Origin: Rhodothermales bacterium
GTDB lineage: Bacteria; Bacteroidota; Rhodothermia; Rhodothermales; Bin80
Assembly: GCA_028278205.1 (NCBI GenBank)
Contig: JANQES010000146.1
Span: forward strand, 1-61,993
Reading direction: 5' to 3'
Length of the DNA: 61,993 nucleotides
This document shows positions 43,667-53,037 of this stretch, in pieces. A program made the translations under genes and the position numbers. Position 1 is the first letter of the stretch; the number at the start of each line of letters is the position of its first letter. The notes beneath the pieces are model-generated. The model saw only the letters and a list, made by a program, of their open reading frames with translations, searched no databases and had not been told where the DNA came from.

Positions 43667-44581
43667 TCACCCCTGCAACATCCCCCTGATATAGTCGCGC
43701 GCTTCGTCGCGGCGGGGGCGGATTTGTTCGACGAGCCGGGTCGTTGTGGTTTTGGCCAGCCGCGCCAGCGCATGCGTGGCCGGCGTCGGGGTGAAAAATG
43801 GTTTGCCTCTCTGCGTGGTCAGGCTCAGAAGAAGTTGTTCGGCTGCCGAGACGGCCACCGAAAGCGTAAGCGCCGAACTCCGCAGGTTATAACCTTTGAG
43901 CGCGCCCGGCCTGTGATAACTTCGAATAACAGCGGTAATGGTTTCCGGATAATTCCACCGTTCGAGCGCGCGGGCGCCCAGGTCGCTATGATCCGTGCCA
44001 AAGGTCATGCGCTCGTTGACGACGCGGGGCCCGAAGTCTTGCCGGGTCGATGTCCAGAGGGCTTCATATTCTCGGGGTCGGTTATAGAGCAGCACCAGAC
44101 GCCCCACCGCGTGTTGCAAGCCCAGCGTGAACGCTTTGTTTTTTTGCGGGATGCGGAGATGATTCGCCAGTTCACGCCCGAAGAACGCCGCGCCGATGCT
44201 CACCTTCATGATATCCCGAAAAATGGCCGCTGACTCGCCCGAGACTACGATCTCTTCCAACTCCATCATCCCCACCGTCAAGGCCAGGTTGCACACTTCT
44301 TCGAAGCCGAGCAACAGCACAGCCTGACGCACGTCGTCTACCTCACGCCGGACGCCGTGATACACCGAATTGACCCGCCGCAGCACAAAAGCTGCAATGA
44401 TGGGATCGGCCCGCACGACCTCGGCCAGACGCGGGGTGTCCGGGGTCTCCGCGCCATCCTCAGCCAGACGCGTGATTTCGGCCATGGTCTTGGGCAACGG
44501 CGGAAAGCGCAGACTAAAATCCGGCGTCTCTCCGAGATAGGTGTGGTTTGTAGAGTCTGAAGCCAAGAGGCCACCACGCAA
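43667..44581 (-). CDS. HDOD domain signalling protein
   Basis: 304 residues with a single HDOD domain (about 28-225): RFPPLPKTMAEITRLAED, DPIIAAFVLRRVNSVYHGVR, QAVLLLGFEEVCNLALTV and AFTLGLQHAVGRLVLLYNRP. HDOD proteins are degenerate relatives of HD phosphohydrolases that act in signalling and adhesion or second-messenger pathways; no phosphohydrolase triad is visible. The start is probably a TTG at 44579-44581, since the first ATG lies inside the domain. No linked receiver or GGDEF domain is seen. Confidence 0.8.
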   Translation of the reverse strand: MRGGLLASDSTNHTYLGETPDFSLRFPPLPKTMAEITRLAEDGAETPDTPRLAEVVRADPIIAAFVLRRVNSVYHGVRREVDDVRQAVLLLGFEEVCNLALTVGMMELEEIVVSGESAAIFRDIMKVSIGAAFFGRELANHLRIPQKNKAFTLGLQHAVGRLVLLYNRPREYEALWTSTRQDFGPRVVNERMTFGTDHSDLGARALERWNYPETITAVIRSYHRPGALKGYNLRSSALTLSVAVSAAEQLLLSLTTQRGKPFFTPTPATHALARLAKTTTTRLVEQIRPRRDEARDYIRGMLQG

Positions 44582-44611
44582 GAATGGATTACACGAAGCG
44601 TCTTTAATATC

Positions 44612-44673
44612 GTAAAACGTGGCGCGTAAAACGAAAAGGTGCTTTCGAAAACGCTTCCGGAAGCACCTTTACC
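44612..44673. repeat. Word-type hairpin of the AAAACG...GGTGCTT family
   Basis: AAAGGTGCTTTCG (44636-44648) faces CGGAAGCACCTTT (44659-44671) with one mismatch, preceded by the family words CGTAAAACG and GCGTAAAACG. It lies between the TonB gene stop (44701) and the HDOD start (44581). Confidence 0.75.
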
Positions 44674-44700
44674 GCATAAATATAAAGACCTTAGACGCAC

Positions 44701-45459
44701 TTATTCTACACGAAATCTGAACGTGACGATGCCGTTCTGGTTCGGCGCATTCGAAGCCAGCGTATTGAATCTCCAGGATCGAAAAGCCTCCTGGATGGCG
44801 CGTTCCAGCGCCGGATTGCCTTTGCGGACAGGGCTGCTCCTTATAATTCGACCACTTGGCCCGACGGTGATCCGCATCCGAATCGTGGCATTGACTAAAT
44901 CGGTGTAGGCAGGCTTGGCCCCGCCGAGAAACCGCCGATTTTCGAGCCCTTCGATATTGTCATAGGGGGCCGTCTTTTGTTCGGAGTTACCCGGCCCCGG
45001 CGTGCCCTCGGTATCGCCTGTGGTGCCGCCGGTATCGCCGCCTAGCGGTTGGGTTTCGAGGGGTTTGACCTCTTCCCTGGGTTCAGGCTCGTTGGCCTCG
45101 GCAGGCTCGTTTTGTACGGTCGGCGAGATAGTCTCGGCCTCCGGCGCCTGCACCTGCTCTTCGTCGATGATCTCTTCAGGCTGATCGGGCAACTCGACGG
45201 GTTTGGCCTCTTCAGGCGGCGCCACTTCTTCCTGCGGCTCCTCTTCGACGGGCTCCGGCTCCGGCTCGGCCTCTACCTCCGGACGATCTTCGGCAGCCCG
45301 CTGCACCGGACGCCCCTCGGCGATAGGCCCGAAGTCTACTTCGATGAAGCCCAGCGGCTCCGGCTCGCTCGCGGTCATGCCCATCAGGCCGAAGGCCAGG
45401 ATCAGCAGTAGATGTAACGCCAGGCTTGCGCCCAACCCATACATGTCGTCTTTTCTCAT
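44701..45459 (-). CDS. tonB: TonB family energy-transducing protein
   Basis: 252 residues from the ATG at 45459. An N-terminal membrane anchor (LGASLALHLLLILAFGLMGM, about 8-27) precedes a long Glu/Pro-rich periplasm-spanning linker (EAEPEPEPVEEEPQEE) and a C-terminal TonB domain (about 165-252) with ATIRMRITVGPSGRII, ALERAIQEAFRSWRF and a final VTFRFRVE strand. It couples the proton gradient to outer-membrane receptors such as the one at 10321-12342, though ExbB/ExbD are not in the window. Located between mtnA and the HDOD gene on the same strand. Confidence 0.88.
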   Translation of the reverse strand: MRKDDMYGLGASLALHLLLILAFGLMGMTASEPEPLGFIEVDFGPIAEGRPVQRAAEDRPEVEAEPEPEPVEEEPQEEVAPPEEAKPVELPDQPEEIIDEEQVQAPEAETISPTVQNEPAEANEPEPREEVKPLETQPLGGDTGGTTGDTEGTPGPGNSEQKTAPYDNIEGLENRRFLGGAKPAYTDLVNATIRMRITVGPSGRIIRSSPVRKGNPALERAIQEAFRSWRFNTLASNAPNQNGIVTFRFRVE

Positions 45460-45602
45460 GACGCGTGTCCGTGGTCCGTGGTTCGTCGTAACGATCAACG
45501 CGGCTGACTGAGGCTCCTCCCACCTTTTCTCAACGAACGAAAACCGCCTGTTCGTTACAGAACGAACGAAACAGCGGCGCTATTGCTCCCGCGTCGTCGC
45601 CA

Positions 45603-46640
<1,038 letters not shown>

Positions 46641-46698
46641 GGTTTGCTGGGCGGTATGGACGATTCGTGATCGCCGCCCAAGATACGACATCGTGAAA

Positions 46699-46755
46699 CG
46701 TAAAACGAAAGGGTGCTCGCACCAACCGTTGGTACGAGCACCCTTTCGTTTTACG
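46699..46755. terminator. Perfect 21-bp hairpin, CGTAAAACGAAAGGGTGCTC family
   Basis: 46699-46719 pairs exactly with 46735-46755 around a 15-base loop. It lies between the PorV-like gene (ending 46775) and the mtnA start (46640) and so most likely terminates the PorV-like transcript. Same word family as the 39.25-kb hairpin. Confidence 0.75.
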
Positions 46756-46774
46756 TCTTTACGTTTTACGCGCC

Positions 46775-47941
46775 CTACGGCTGCTCCGGATCCTGGCGTT
46801 TGAGACCCGGCTGCTCCAGGCTGAATTGCAACGAGATGCGATGCGAATAACCGAGGTCCGACGAGAGCCCGCCGAAGTCACCGAAGCCGTAATCGACGGC
46901 GATCTGTTTGAGGCGCAGCCCGGCCCCCACCGAGGGCACGAAGTCGAGGCCGTAGCGGTCGCTGTTGGTGATCCGGTTGACGCCTGCGCGCAGCGACACC
47001 ACGTTTTTCAGGTTGAATTCGCCGCCGAGGCGCGGGTGGAACGAGATGTCGCCCGCGTTGAAGGCGTTGGCCTGCTGCCCGTCGAAAGCCAAGTCGAGGT
47101 CGAAGCCGAGGGTGAAGGTGTTGCCCAGCCCGGCAGGCAGAATCACCCCCGAACCCAACCGCGCCACCGGCAGCACGAGGAAGGTCTGCCCCGTCGGCAA
47201 CTCCTGCTCGAAGACCTCTTGGAACGTATAGTTCTGCCCGGTCTCCGGGTTGACGTCGTTGATGGCAAAAGCCGATTCGTTGATGCTCCAGCTTTGCAGC
47301 ATCGTCGAGGCATCCTGAATATTGACGCCGAAGAGGAAGCGCCGCGTGCGATATTGCAGGCCTACGTCGAAGCTATAGCCCCAGGCGTCGGCGAAGTCGC
47401 CGATGGTGCGGCGGATGATTTTGCCCGTCACGCCGAGGGCGAACCGCTGGCTGAACATCCGCGCATAGCTGACGAAAAACGCCATGTCTGCCGCCGAAAA
47501 GCTCTCGAAATACGTCTCCGGACGCGCTTTGGGCTGATCGCGTTCGACGTCCCAGGCGTTGAGCGTGTTCTTGATATCGTTGACGCCGCTGCGGTAGAAC
47601 GAGACGCCGAGCGTAGAATTGGCGTTGATGGGGAAGGCGGCCCCGGCATAGTCGAACGTCACGATGCCGGCGAAGCGTTCGGCGTGCATGTAGGCGAACT
47701 CCGGATAGGCCAGATGGCTCAGCCCCGCCGGGTTCCAATAGCCGCTATTGACGTTCTGCGACAGGGCTACGTTGGCCCCACCCATGCCCAGCGCCCGCGC
47801 GCCGACACCGCCGGACAGGAAGTCGGCGCCATACTTCGCCACCCGTTGCGCCTGCGCCGTCTCGGGCGAAAAGCCGGTCATGGCCACTACTACAAAGGCC
47901 GCTACCCAGGCCGCCGGACGGCCACGGAGAAGTGCTTTCAT
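46775..47941 (-). CDS. PorV/PorQ-family outer-membrane protein (T9SS-linked)
   Basis: 388 residues with a signal peptide (AAWVAAFVVVAMTGFSPETAQA, about 10-31). The opening block FLSGGVGARALGMGGANVAL and NSGYWNPAGLSH is the PorV/PorQ (FadL-like barrel) signature. Amphipathic strands follow, ending in SHRISLQFSLEQ. In T9SS, PorV shuttles cargo carrying sorting domains to the attachment complex; this fits the two cargo proteins in the window, but many paralogues are of unknown role. It is the last gene before a 540-bp gap. Confidence 0.85.
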   Translation of the reverse strand: MKALLRGRPAAWVAAFVVVAMTGFSPETAQAQRVAKYGADFLSGGVGARALGMGGANVALSQNVNSGYWNPAGLSHLAYPEFAYMHAERFAGIVTFDYAGAAFPINANSTLGVSFYRSGVNDIKNTLNAWDVERDQPKARPETYFESFSAADMAFFVSYARMFSQRFALGVTGKIIRRTIGDFADAWGYSFDVGLQYRTRRFLFGVNIQDASTMLQSWSINESAFAINDVNPETGQNYTFQEVFEQELPTGQTFLVLPVARLGSGVILPAGLGNTFTLGFDLDLAFDGQQANAFNAGDISFHPRLGGEFNLKNVVSLRAGVNRITNSDRYGLDFVPSVGAGLRLKQIAVDYGFGDFGGLSSDLGYSHRISLQFSLEQPGLKRQDPEQP

Positions 47942-48480
47942 GAAATCGCTCTTCGGTAAATGGGGGATACGAGGTACGTACGAGCAATTAAGTGCTGTGA
48001 GGAGAGTATTTCGTACTGCGTGTTGCGTAAGGGTGCCTCCTGATACGCAGCGCGTCCCGCCCTTTTAAGACGGGAGGGTCAATCCCATTTTTCTCCTCGA
48101 TGGCACTTAATGCGGTAACGCTCAGGGCATAGGCGCGGGTTATAACTTCTGAACTACTCAGACGTTAGGGGCAGCATCATCGTGTTAATCTTTCCCTCAA
48201 ACAAGAAACCGGGGACCGTCGTTCCAGAATGGACGCGTTTTGGCCCTCTCTCAGAATCGGCCAAAGCAGGCGCTCTTTTAAGTACCAACGAACGGGGCCG
48301 TATGACCAATGGGATTTGGACTGCAAAGAGTGACTTTTCTCGGATGCTGGGGGCCTAGCGGGGTCTTTGAAACGAATAGATCACTCACCGAGTCAAAAAG
48401 GCGGCCCAACAACCTCTTAACGGAGATCTCCATGTTTAAGCCGAACGCACTTTTTCATGGCCTAAGCTGATCTCTTCCCC
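47942..48480. other. 539-bp intergenic region with one repeat-family hairpin
   Basis: No gene is supported. The word repeat at 48013-48052 (GTACTGCGT...GATACGCAG) is the same family as at 60475-60516, and a CCCG/CGGG hairpin occurs at 48056-48073. The rest (48075-48470), of mixed composition, contains nothing I can name. It is the divergent spacer between the PorV-like gene and GH92, so promoters for both should lie here. Confidence 0.55.
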
Positions 48481-50742
48481 ATGCCTATCCGCTGGAAATT
48501 TCTCCCGATCCTGCTGGCCCTCAGCATAGCCGCCTGCCAGCCGCCCGCTACCGATGACGGCGCCCCGGCTTTCGATCCCATCGCGTACGTGGATCCCTTC
48601 ATCGGCACCGGCGCGCATGGGCATACGTTTCCAGGGCCGACGATGCCGCATGGGATGGTTCAGCTAAGCCCCGATACGCGCCTGCCCGGCTGGGATGCCT
48701 CCAGCGGCTATCACGATTCAGACACGACGATCTACGGCTTCTCGCACACGCACCTTAGCGGCACTGGCATCGGCGACATGGGCGACATCTTGTTTTTGCC
48801 CTTCACCGGCCCCGCCACCGATTCTTTGATTGCCACTTTCGATAAAGAAGCGGAAACCGCCACAGCCGGGCAGTATGCCGTCCATCTAAAAAACTTCGAC
48901 GTTCGGGCCGAGCTGGCCGTGACGCAACGCACCGGCATGCACCGCTATACCTATCCCGAAGGCGTCGAGCAAAAACTGCTCATCGATCTGGGGCACGTCC
49001 TTCAGGCAAACTGGGGCCACGAAAGCCTCGCCGGCACCCTCGAATTCATCGACGAACACACCATCCAGGGATGGCGGCGCACGTCGGGATGGGCCTATGA
49101 TCATCCTGTCTTTTTCTATGCCGTCTTCTCCGCCCCCTACCGCGTGATCGAGACCAGAGATGGGGACGCGGTGCTTTCGGGGCAAAGCCTCTCCGGCAAA
49201 TCGATAAAAACCTGGCTTTCCTTCCCCGACAACGCTTCTACAGAGCTTCTCATCAACGTGGGGATTTCATCCGTCAGCATGGAGGGGGCGCAAAAAAATG
49301 TAGAGGCGGAGGCTGATAACTGGCATTTCGAAGCGCGCGTGGAAGCGGCGCGGGATGCCTGGCGGGCCGCCTTAGGTCGCATCGCCGTCAACACGCTCGA
49401 CGAGGCGATCCGTACAAACTTCTACACGGGTCTGTATCACAGCATGCTCGCGCCGATGCTGGCCCAGGATGTCGATGGGCGCTACCGGGGCATGGATCAT
49501 CAGATTCATCAGGCCGAGGAGGGCTTTACCAACTACACCGTCTTCTCGCTGTGGGATACGTTCCGGGCGCTCCACCCGCTCATGACAATCATCGACCGGG
49601 AGCAGACGGCGGTCTGGATCCGCGCGTTGCTGCGCAAATACGAAGAAGGCGGCCTCTTACCCAAATGGCCCCTGGCGTCTAACTATACCGGGACGATGGT
49701 CGGCTACCCCGCCGTCTCGCTCATCGCCGACGCGCTCTCGAAGGGCATCGATGATTTCGACGCCCAACAGGCGCTGGCCGCGGCGGTGATCAGTTCTCAC
49801 TACCAGCCCGGCATCGCGGCGCAGCGGCCCGAACCGCGCGCCGGGCGGGTTACGCCCAGACAATTGGACTTCATCGCCCGGCAGGCGTTTATCCCGGCAG
49901 ATTCGGCCCTGGGATCGGTCTCGTACGGACTCGAAAGCGCGTATTACGACTGGTGTATCGCGCAACTGGCCCGGTACGTGGGGCAAGACTCGCTGGCCCG
50001 CGTCTATGCCGAACGCGCAACCTACTACCGCCATTATTTCGACCCGGCCTCCGGCTTTATGCGCGCCAAAATGAGTGACGGCCAGTGGAAAGAACCCTTC
50101 AACCCCTATTTCTCGGACCATGAAGACAGCGAATATATCGAGGGTAATGCCTGGCAATGGTCGTGGTTCGTCCCCCACGACGTACCGGGCCTGATGGACT
50201 TGATGGGCGGCCCCGATGCCTTCGCTGCAAAACTCGACACCCTTTTTTCAACACGGAGCGTCGTCGAAGGAGCGCGGGCGTCGGCGGATATTTCGGGGCT
50301 TATCGGCCAGTACGCGCATGGCAACGAACCCAGCCATCATATCGCCTATCTGTACCATGCCGCCGGACGCCCCGCCGCCATGCAGGCCCGCCTGGACGAC
50401 ATCCTCCAGACTTTTTATCACCCAACACCCGACGGCCTGATCGGTAATGAAGATTGCGGGCAAATGTCGGCCTGGTATGTGTTGAATGCGCTGGGTTTTT
50501 ATCAGGTCACGCCGGGCCTGCCGGTCTACACCATAGGCCGCCCCCTGATCCACGACGCCACCATCGCCCTGGAAAATGGCCGGACGTTTACCATCGTCGT
50601 GGAAAACAATAGCCTGGAAAACAAGTACGTAGACCGCGCCACCCTCGACGGCTCGCCGTTGCCAGACCTCTCGTTTTCGCACGACGCCATCGAAAACGGT
50701 GGCGTGTTGACCATCGTCATGACTGGCACCGCCCCATCCTGA
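48481..50742 (+). CDS. Glycoside hydrolase family 92 alpha-mannosidase, lipoprotein
   Basis: 753 residues. Lipoprotein signal ends at SIAACQPP (Cys19). GH92 marks are clear: DPFIGTGAHGHTFPGPTMPH and GMVQLSPDTRLPGWDASSGY at the N-terminus, FTNYTVFSLWDTFRALHPLM near 350, NEPSHHIAYLYHAAGRP and EDCGQMSAWYVLNALGFYQV near the C-terminus. The Glu in NEPSHH is the family's general acid. Members release mannose from N-glycan or yeast-mannan alpha-mannosides with Ca. As a lipoprotein it probably works at the outer-membrane surface or in the periplasm. Confidence 0.95.
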   Translation: MPIRWKFLPILLALSIAACQPPATDDGAPAFDPIAYVDPFIGTGAHGHTFPGPTMPHGMVQLSPDTRLPGWDASSGYHDSDTTIYGFSHTHLSGTGIGDMGDILFLPFTGPATDSLIATFDKEAETATAGQYAVHLKNFDVRAELAVTQRTGMHRYTYPEGVEQKLLIDLGHVLQANWGHESLAGTLEFIDEHTIQGWRRTSGWAYDHPVFFYAVFSAPYRVIETRDGDAVLSGQSLSGKSIKTWLSFPDNASTELLINVGISSVSMEGAQKNVEAEADNWHFEARVEAARDAWRAALGRIAVNTLDEAIRTNFYTGLYHSMLAPMLAQDVDGRYRGMDHQIHQAEEGFTNYTVFSLWDTFRALHPLMTIIDREQTAVWIRALLRKYEEGGLLPKWPLASNYTGTMVGYPAVSLIADALSKGIDDFDAQQALAAAVISSHYQPGIAAQRPEPRAGRVTPRQLDFIARQAFIPADSALGSVSYGLESAYYDWCIAQLARYVGQDSLARVYAERATYYRHYFDPASGFMRAKMSDGQWKEPFNPYFSDHEDSEYIEGNAWQWSWFVPHDVPGLMDLMGGPDAFAAKLDTLFSTRSVVEGARASADISGLIGQYAHGNEPSHHIAYLYHAAGRPAAMQARLDDILQTFYHPTPDGLIGNEDCGQMSAWYVLNALGFYQVTPGLPVYTIGRPLIHDATIALENGRTFTIVVENNSLENKYVDRATLDGSPLPDLSFSHDAIENGGVLTIVMTGTAPS

Positions 50743-50753
50743 AATGAACCGGC

Positions 50754-50966
50754 ATGAACACGCTTGAACTTCGCATGTATCTCGCCTTGTTGCTCGTCTT
50801 GCTCAGCTTAGGCATCTACCTCGCCAATCCGGTGTCGCTGCTGATGCTCCCCGGCTTCGTCCTTTACATGAATCGCTTCCAGATCATCCCGGAGGAACGC
50901 GCCCTGACGTCCAATTTCGGCGCAGATTTCGAGGCCTATCGCGCGCGGGTGCGGCGGTGGTTATGA
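50754..50966 (+). pseudogene. 5'-truncated isoprenylcysteine carboxyl methyltransferase-like remnant
   Basis: A 70-residue frame whose C-terminus RFQIIPEERALTSNFGADFE then AYRARVRRWL is the EE...FG..Y...VRRW signature closing ICMT/PEMT-type membrane methyltransferases, which are normally around 150 residues or more. The usual RNPMYLG motif appears degraded to LRMYLA, and the upstream helices are missing. It begins 11 bases after the GH92 stop, so the first half has been deleted. A small expressed fragment is possible. Confidence 0.7.
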
Positions 50967-50967
50967 T

Positions 50968-51053
50968 AATGAATTTTGACACGCCATCTTGGATTAAAAC
51001 GAGGCGTGTTGGCCTATCGCAAGCCCTATCGAAAGCTATGGTCAAAATTCATT
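50968..51053 (+). repeat. 86-bp element copy 1 (MNFDTP element), three-way-junction type
   Basis: AATGAATTTTGAC (50968-50980) pairs exactly with 51041-51053. An inner arm CACGCC (50980-50985) / GGCGTG (51003-51008) gives a second stem. A related 86-bp copy without indels lies at 59430-59515. The ATG at 50969 opens a frame encoding MNFDTPSWIKTRRVGLSQA and ending KIH, similar to that in copy 2. Confidence 0.75.
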
Positions 51054-51646
51054 GCGCCACCTGTGCCTCCCTGGGAGCAGCCGGAGTGACCACCGACGTG
51101 CGCGAGGTGTTGCCCAAAGCTGCTGAGACCCTCGAAATCTTCGCCCCGGGCCGAGGACACGGAGATAACGAACAGATCCGTCGTTGCCCCATCTGCGGGA
51201 CGCTCTACCGCTACCGGTATCATTACGAATACGACGTCACCGGGAGTTGGGATGAATACTATCTCTGGCGTCTGCCCGATGCCGCGCGTGAGGTCATCGA
51301 CCCGCTCCTGGATCCGTCTCAACCTGATGCCCAACGCGACCGGGCCTTTGTGGCCGCTCTCCGTCACGATCACGATGAAATCCGTGCCGCCGCAGCCCTG
51401 GCGCTTTGGGCCGCCGTCGACCAGGACTTGACGCTCGACGCAGCCCTCATCCCCGCCTGCGAGACCCTCGCCGACAGGAAGCACCTCATAGGCCACTTCT
51501 GTTACTTCGCCCTGCTCTGGTACCTGAGACGAAGCCCCGAAGCAGCAAGGCAGGTCACGGGTACGATGGACATCTGCGCCATCGATGAGCGAGACACGCA
51601 TTTTTCCTGGATCCTTCGCAAGGAAGCGCGGAAGTGGCTTACGTAG
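51038..51646 (+). CDS. Zinc-ribbon-like protein, unknown
   Basis: About 202 residues if started at the ATG 51038 (MVKIHCATCASLG); the same frame is open upstream through the 86-bp element to ATGs at 50957-50969, so the element may supply an N-terminal extension. Two CxxC knuckles, HCATC near the N-terminus and RRCPICGTLYRYRYHYEYD about 45 residues later, would make one zinc ribbon. The C-terminal part is helical (DHDEIRAAAALALWAAVDQD), reminiscent of HEAT repeats. It is convergent with rsmB, ending four bases from its stop codon. Confidence 0.65.
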   Translation: MVKIHCATCASLGAAGVTTDVREVLPKAAETLEIFAPGRGHGDNEQIRRCPICGTLYRYRYHYEYDVTGSWDEYYLWRLPDAAREVIDPLLDPSQPDAQRDRAFVAALRHDHDEIRAAAALALWAAVDQDLTLDAALIPACETLADRKHLIGHFCYFALLWYLRRSPEAARQVTGTMDICAIDERDTHFSWILRKEARKWLT

Positions 51647-51650
51647 CCTG

Positions 51651-53027
51651 CTATCCCCTTCTCCGCAGCCTTGCCCCGAAGGCGCCGTCGATGTGATGGC
51701 GATGCGGGAAGGTGGCGAGATAGCCATCGGGTGTGACCACCGCCGCCGGCACGAACCCGTCCGCCGGCTCCAACGCAAACGCCTCGTGGCGCTGTAAAAA
51801 CGCCTCGACGCGTTGCTGATTTTCTTCGGGCTCGATGGTGCAGGTGCTGTAGACAAGCAACCCGCCGGGCCGCACGAGGCCGGCGGCGGCATCGAGCAGT
51901 TGGTCTTGCAGCGTGGTCAGTTCCTCGATCTCTTCGAGCGTGCGATGCCAGCGCAGGTCGGCGCGTTTGGCGAGGACGCCGAGGCCCGAACACGGCGCGT
52001 CGAGCAGGACGCGGTCGGCTTGTGGGCGGTCGTCGCGGCGGGCGAAGTCGCGCAGGTCGAGGGCGTGGGGTTGGAGGATGGTGATACCCTGCCGCTCCGC
52101 TGACGTCTCGACCAGACGAAGGCGTCCGGGGTGGATGTCGATGGCGACGAGGCGGCCCTGGTTGCGCATCCGCGCGGCGGCATAGAGCGCCTTGCCACCC
52201 GGCGCCGCGCACGCATCGACGAGCGTTTCGCCCGGCTGCGGGTCGAGCAGACGCACGACGAGGCCGCCGCTCTCGTCCTGCACAGCGCATAGCCCTTCCT
52301 CCACCCATCCAGCCCGCAACACCGCCTGCAACCGCCGCACCCGCACAAAATCATCCAGAAAATCCGACGTCTCCCATCTCACCTCCTCTTCATCCAGCTT
52401 TGTTTTAAAATCTCCGGGGGAGATTTTAAAAATGTTGGGACGTAAGCCGTGGAGGGGGCGGGTGTTGTTTTGGTGGAGCAGGGCTTCGGTTTCTTGAGGG
52501 CCGAAGCGGGTGAGCCAGCGGCGGACGATCCAGGTTGGGTGGGAATGGCGGGTGGCGAGGTCGTCGGCGGGGTCGCCGGTGTCTGGGGTGGGGAGGTGGT
52601 CTTTTTGGCGGACGACGCTGCGCAGGATGCCGTTGACCAGGCCGCCTGCGCCGGGCCGCACCAGTCGCTTTGCCAGTTCGACGGCTTCGTTCAACGCAGC
52701 GTGCGGCGGGGTCTCCAGCATCAGCACGTCATACAACCCGACGCGCAGGATCTGCTTGAGCGCGGGCTCCATTTTCTTGAATTTGCCTTTGTAGAAATGA
52801 CGGATGATAAAGTCGAGATAACGCCGCCACCGCGTCACGCCGGCCACGTATTCGGTCGCCTGTCGCTCGGCGCGTGGGTCGAGGTCTTCGGCCAGATCCT
52901 CCTCCCTGATGAGCCCGATGAACGCCGCGTCGCGGTCGATGCGGTTGAGGTGTTCTACCGCTCGCCACCTTGCGGTGGGGATTTTAGATTTTAGATTTTG
53001 GATTTTGGATTGTTTTCCTTTTGACAT
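51651..53027 (-). CDS. rsmB: 16S rRNA (cytosine-C5) methyltransferase RsmB
   Basis: 458 residues: an N-terminal NusB-like RNA-binding domain (about 20-160) and a Rossmann methyltransferase. DACAAPGGKALYAAARM is the SAM loop, DAPCSGLGVLAKRADLRW and STCTIEPEENQQRVEAF carry the two catalytic cysteines of m5C methyltransferases. It modifies 16S rRNA at the C967 equivalent. The first 20 codons (SKGKQSKIQNLKSKIPTAR) are encoded by an AAAATCCAAAATCTAAAATC word repeat, and no alternative start exists, so the native N-terminus was replaced by repeat DNA. Confidence 0.93.
   Translation of the reverse strand: MSKGKQSKIQNLKSKIPTARWRAVEHLNRIDRDAAFIGLIREEDLAEDLDPRAERQATEYVAGVTRWRRYLDFIIRHFYKGKFKKMEPALKQILRVGLYDVLMLETPPHAALNEAVELAKRLVRPGAGGLVNGILRSVVRQKDHLPTPDTGDPADDLATRHSHPTWIVRRWLTRFGPQETEALLHQNNTRPLHGLRPNIFKISPGDFKTKLDEEEVRWETSDFLDDFVRVRRLQAVLRAGWVEEGLCAVQDESGGLVVRLLDPQPGETLVDACAAPGGKALYAAARMRNQGRLVAIDIHPGRLRLVETSAERQGITILQPHALDLRDFARRDDRPQADRVLLDAPCSGLGVLAKRADLRWHRTLEEIEELTTLQDQLLDAAAGLVRPGGLLVYSTCTIEPEENQQRVEAFLQRHEAFALEPADGFVPAAVVTPDGYLATFPHRHHIDGAFGARLRRRG
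52981..53012. repeat. ATTTTAGATTTTGGATTTTGG word repeat inside the rsmB 5' end
   Basis: Low-complexity words ATTTTAG and ATTTTGG run for about 32 bases within the first codons of rsmB. The GATTTTTGGATTG word of the 55868-55942 hairpin is the same family. Confidence 0.8.
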
Positions 53028-53037
53028 ACAGCTTCTC

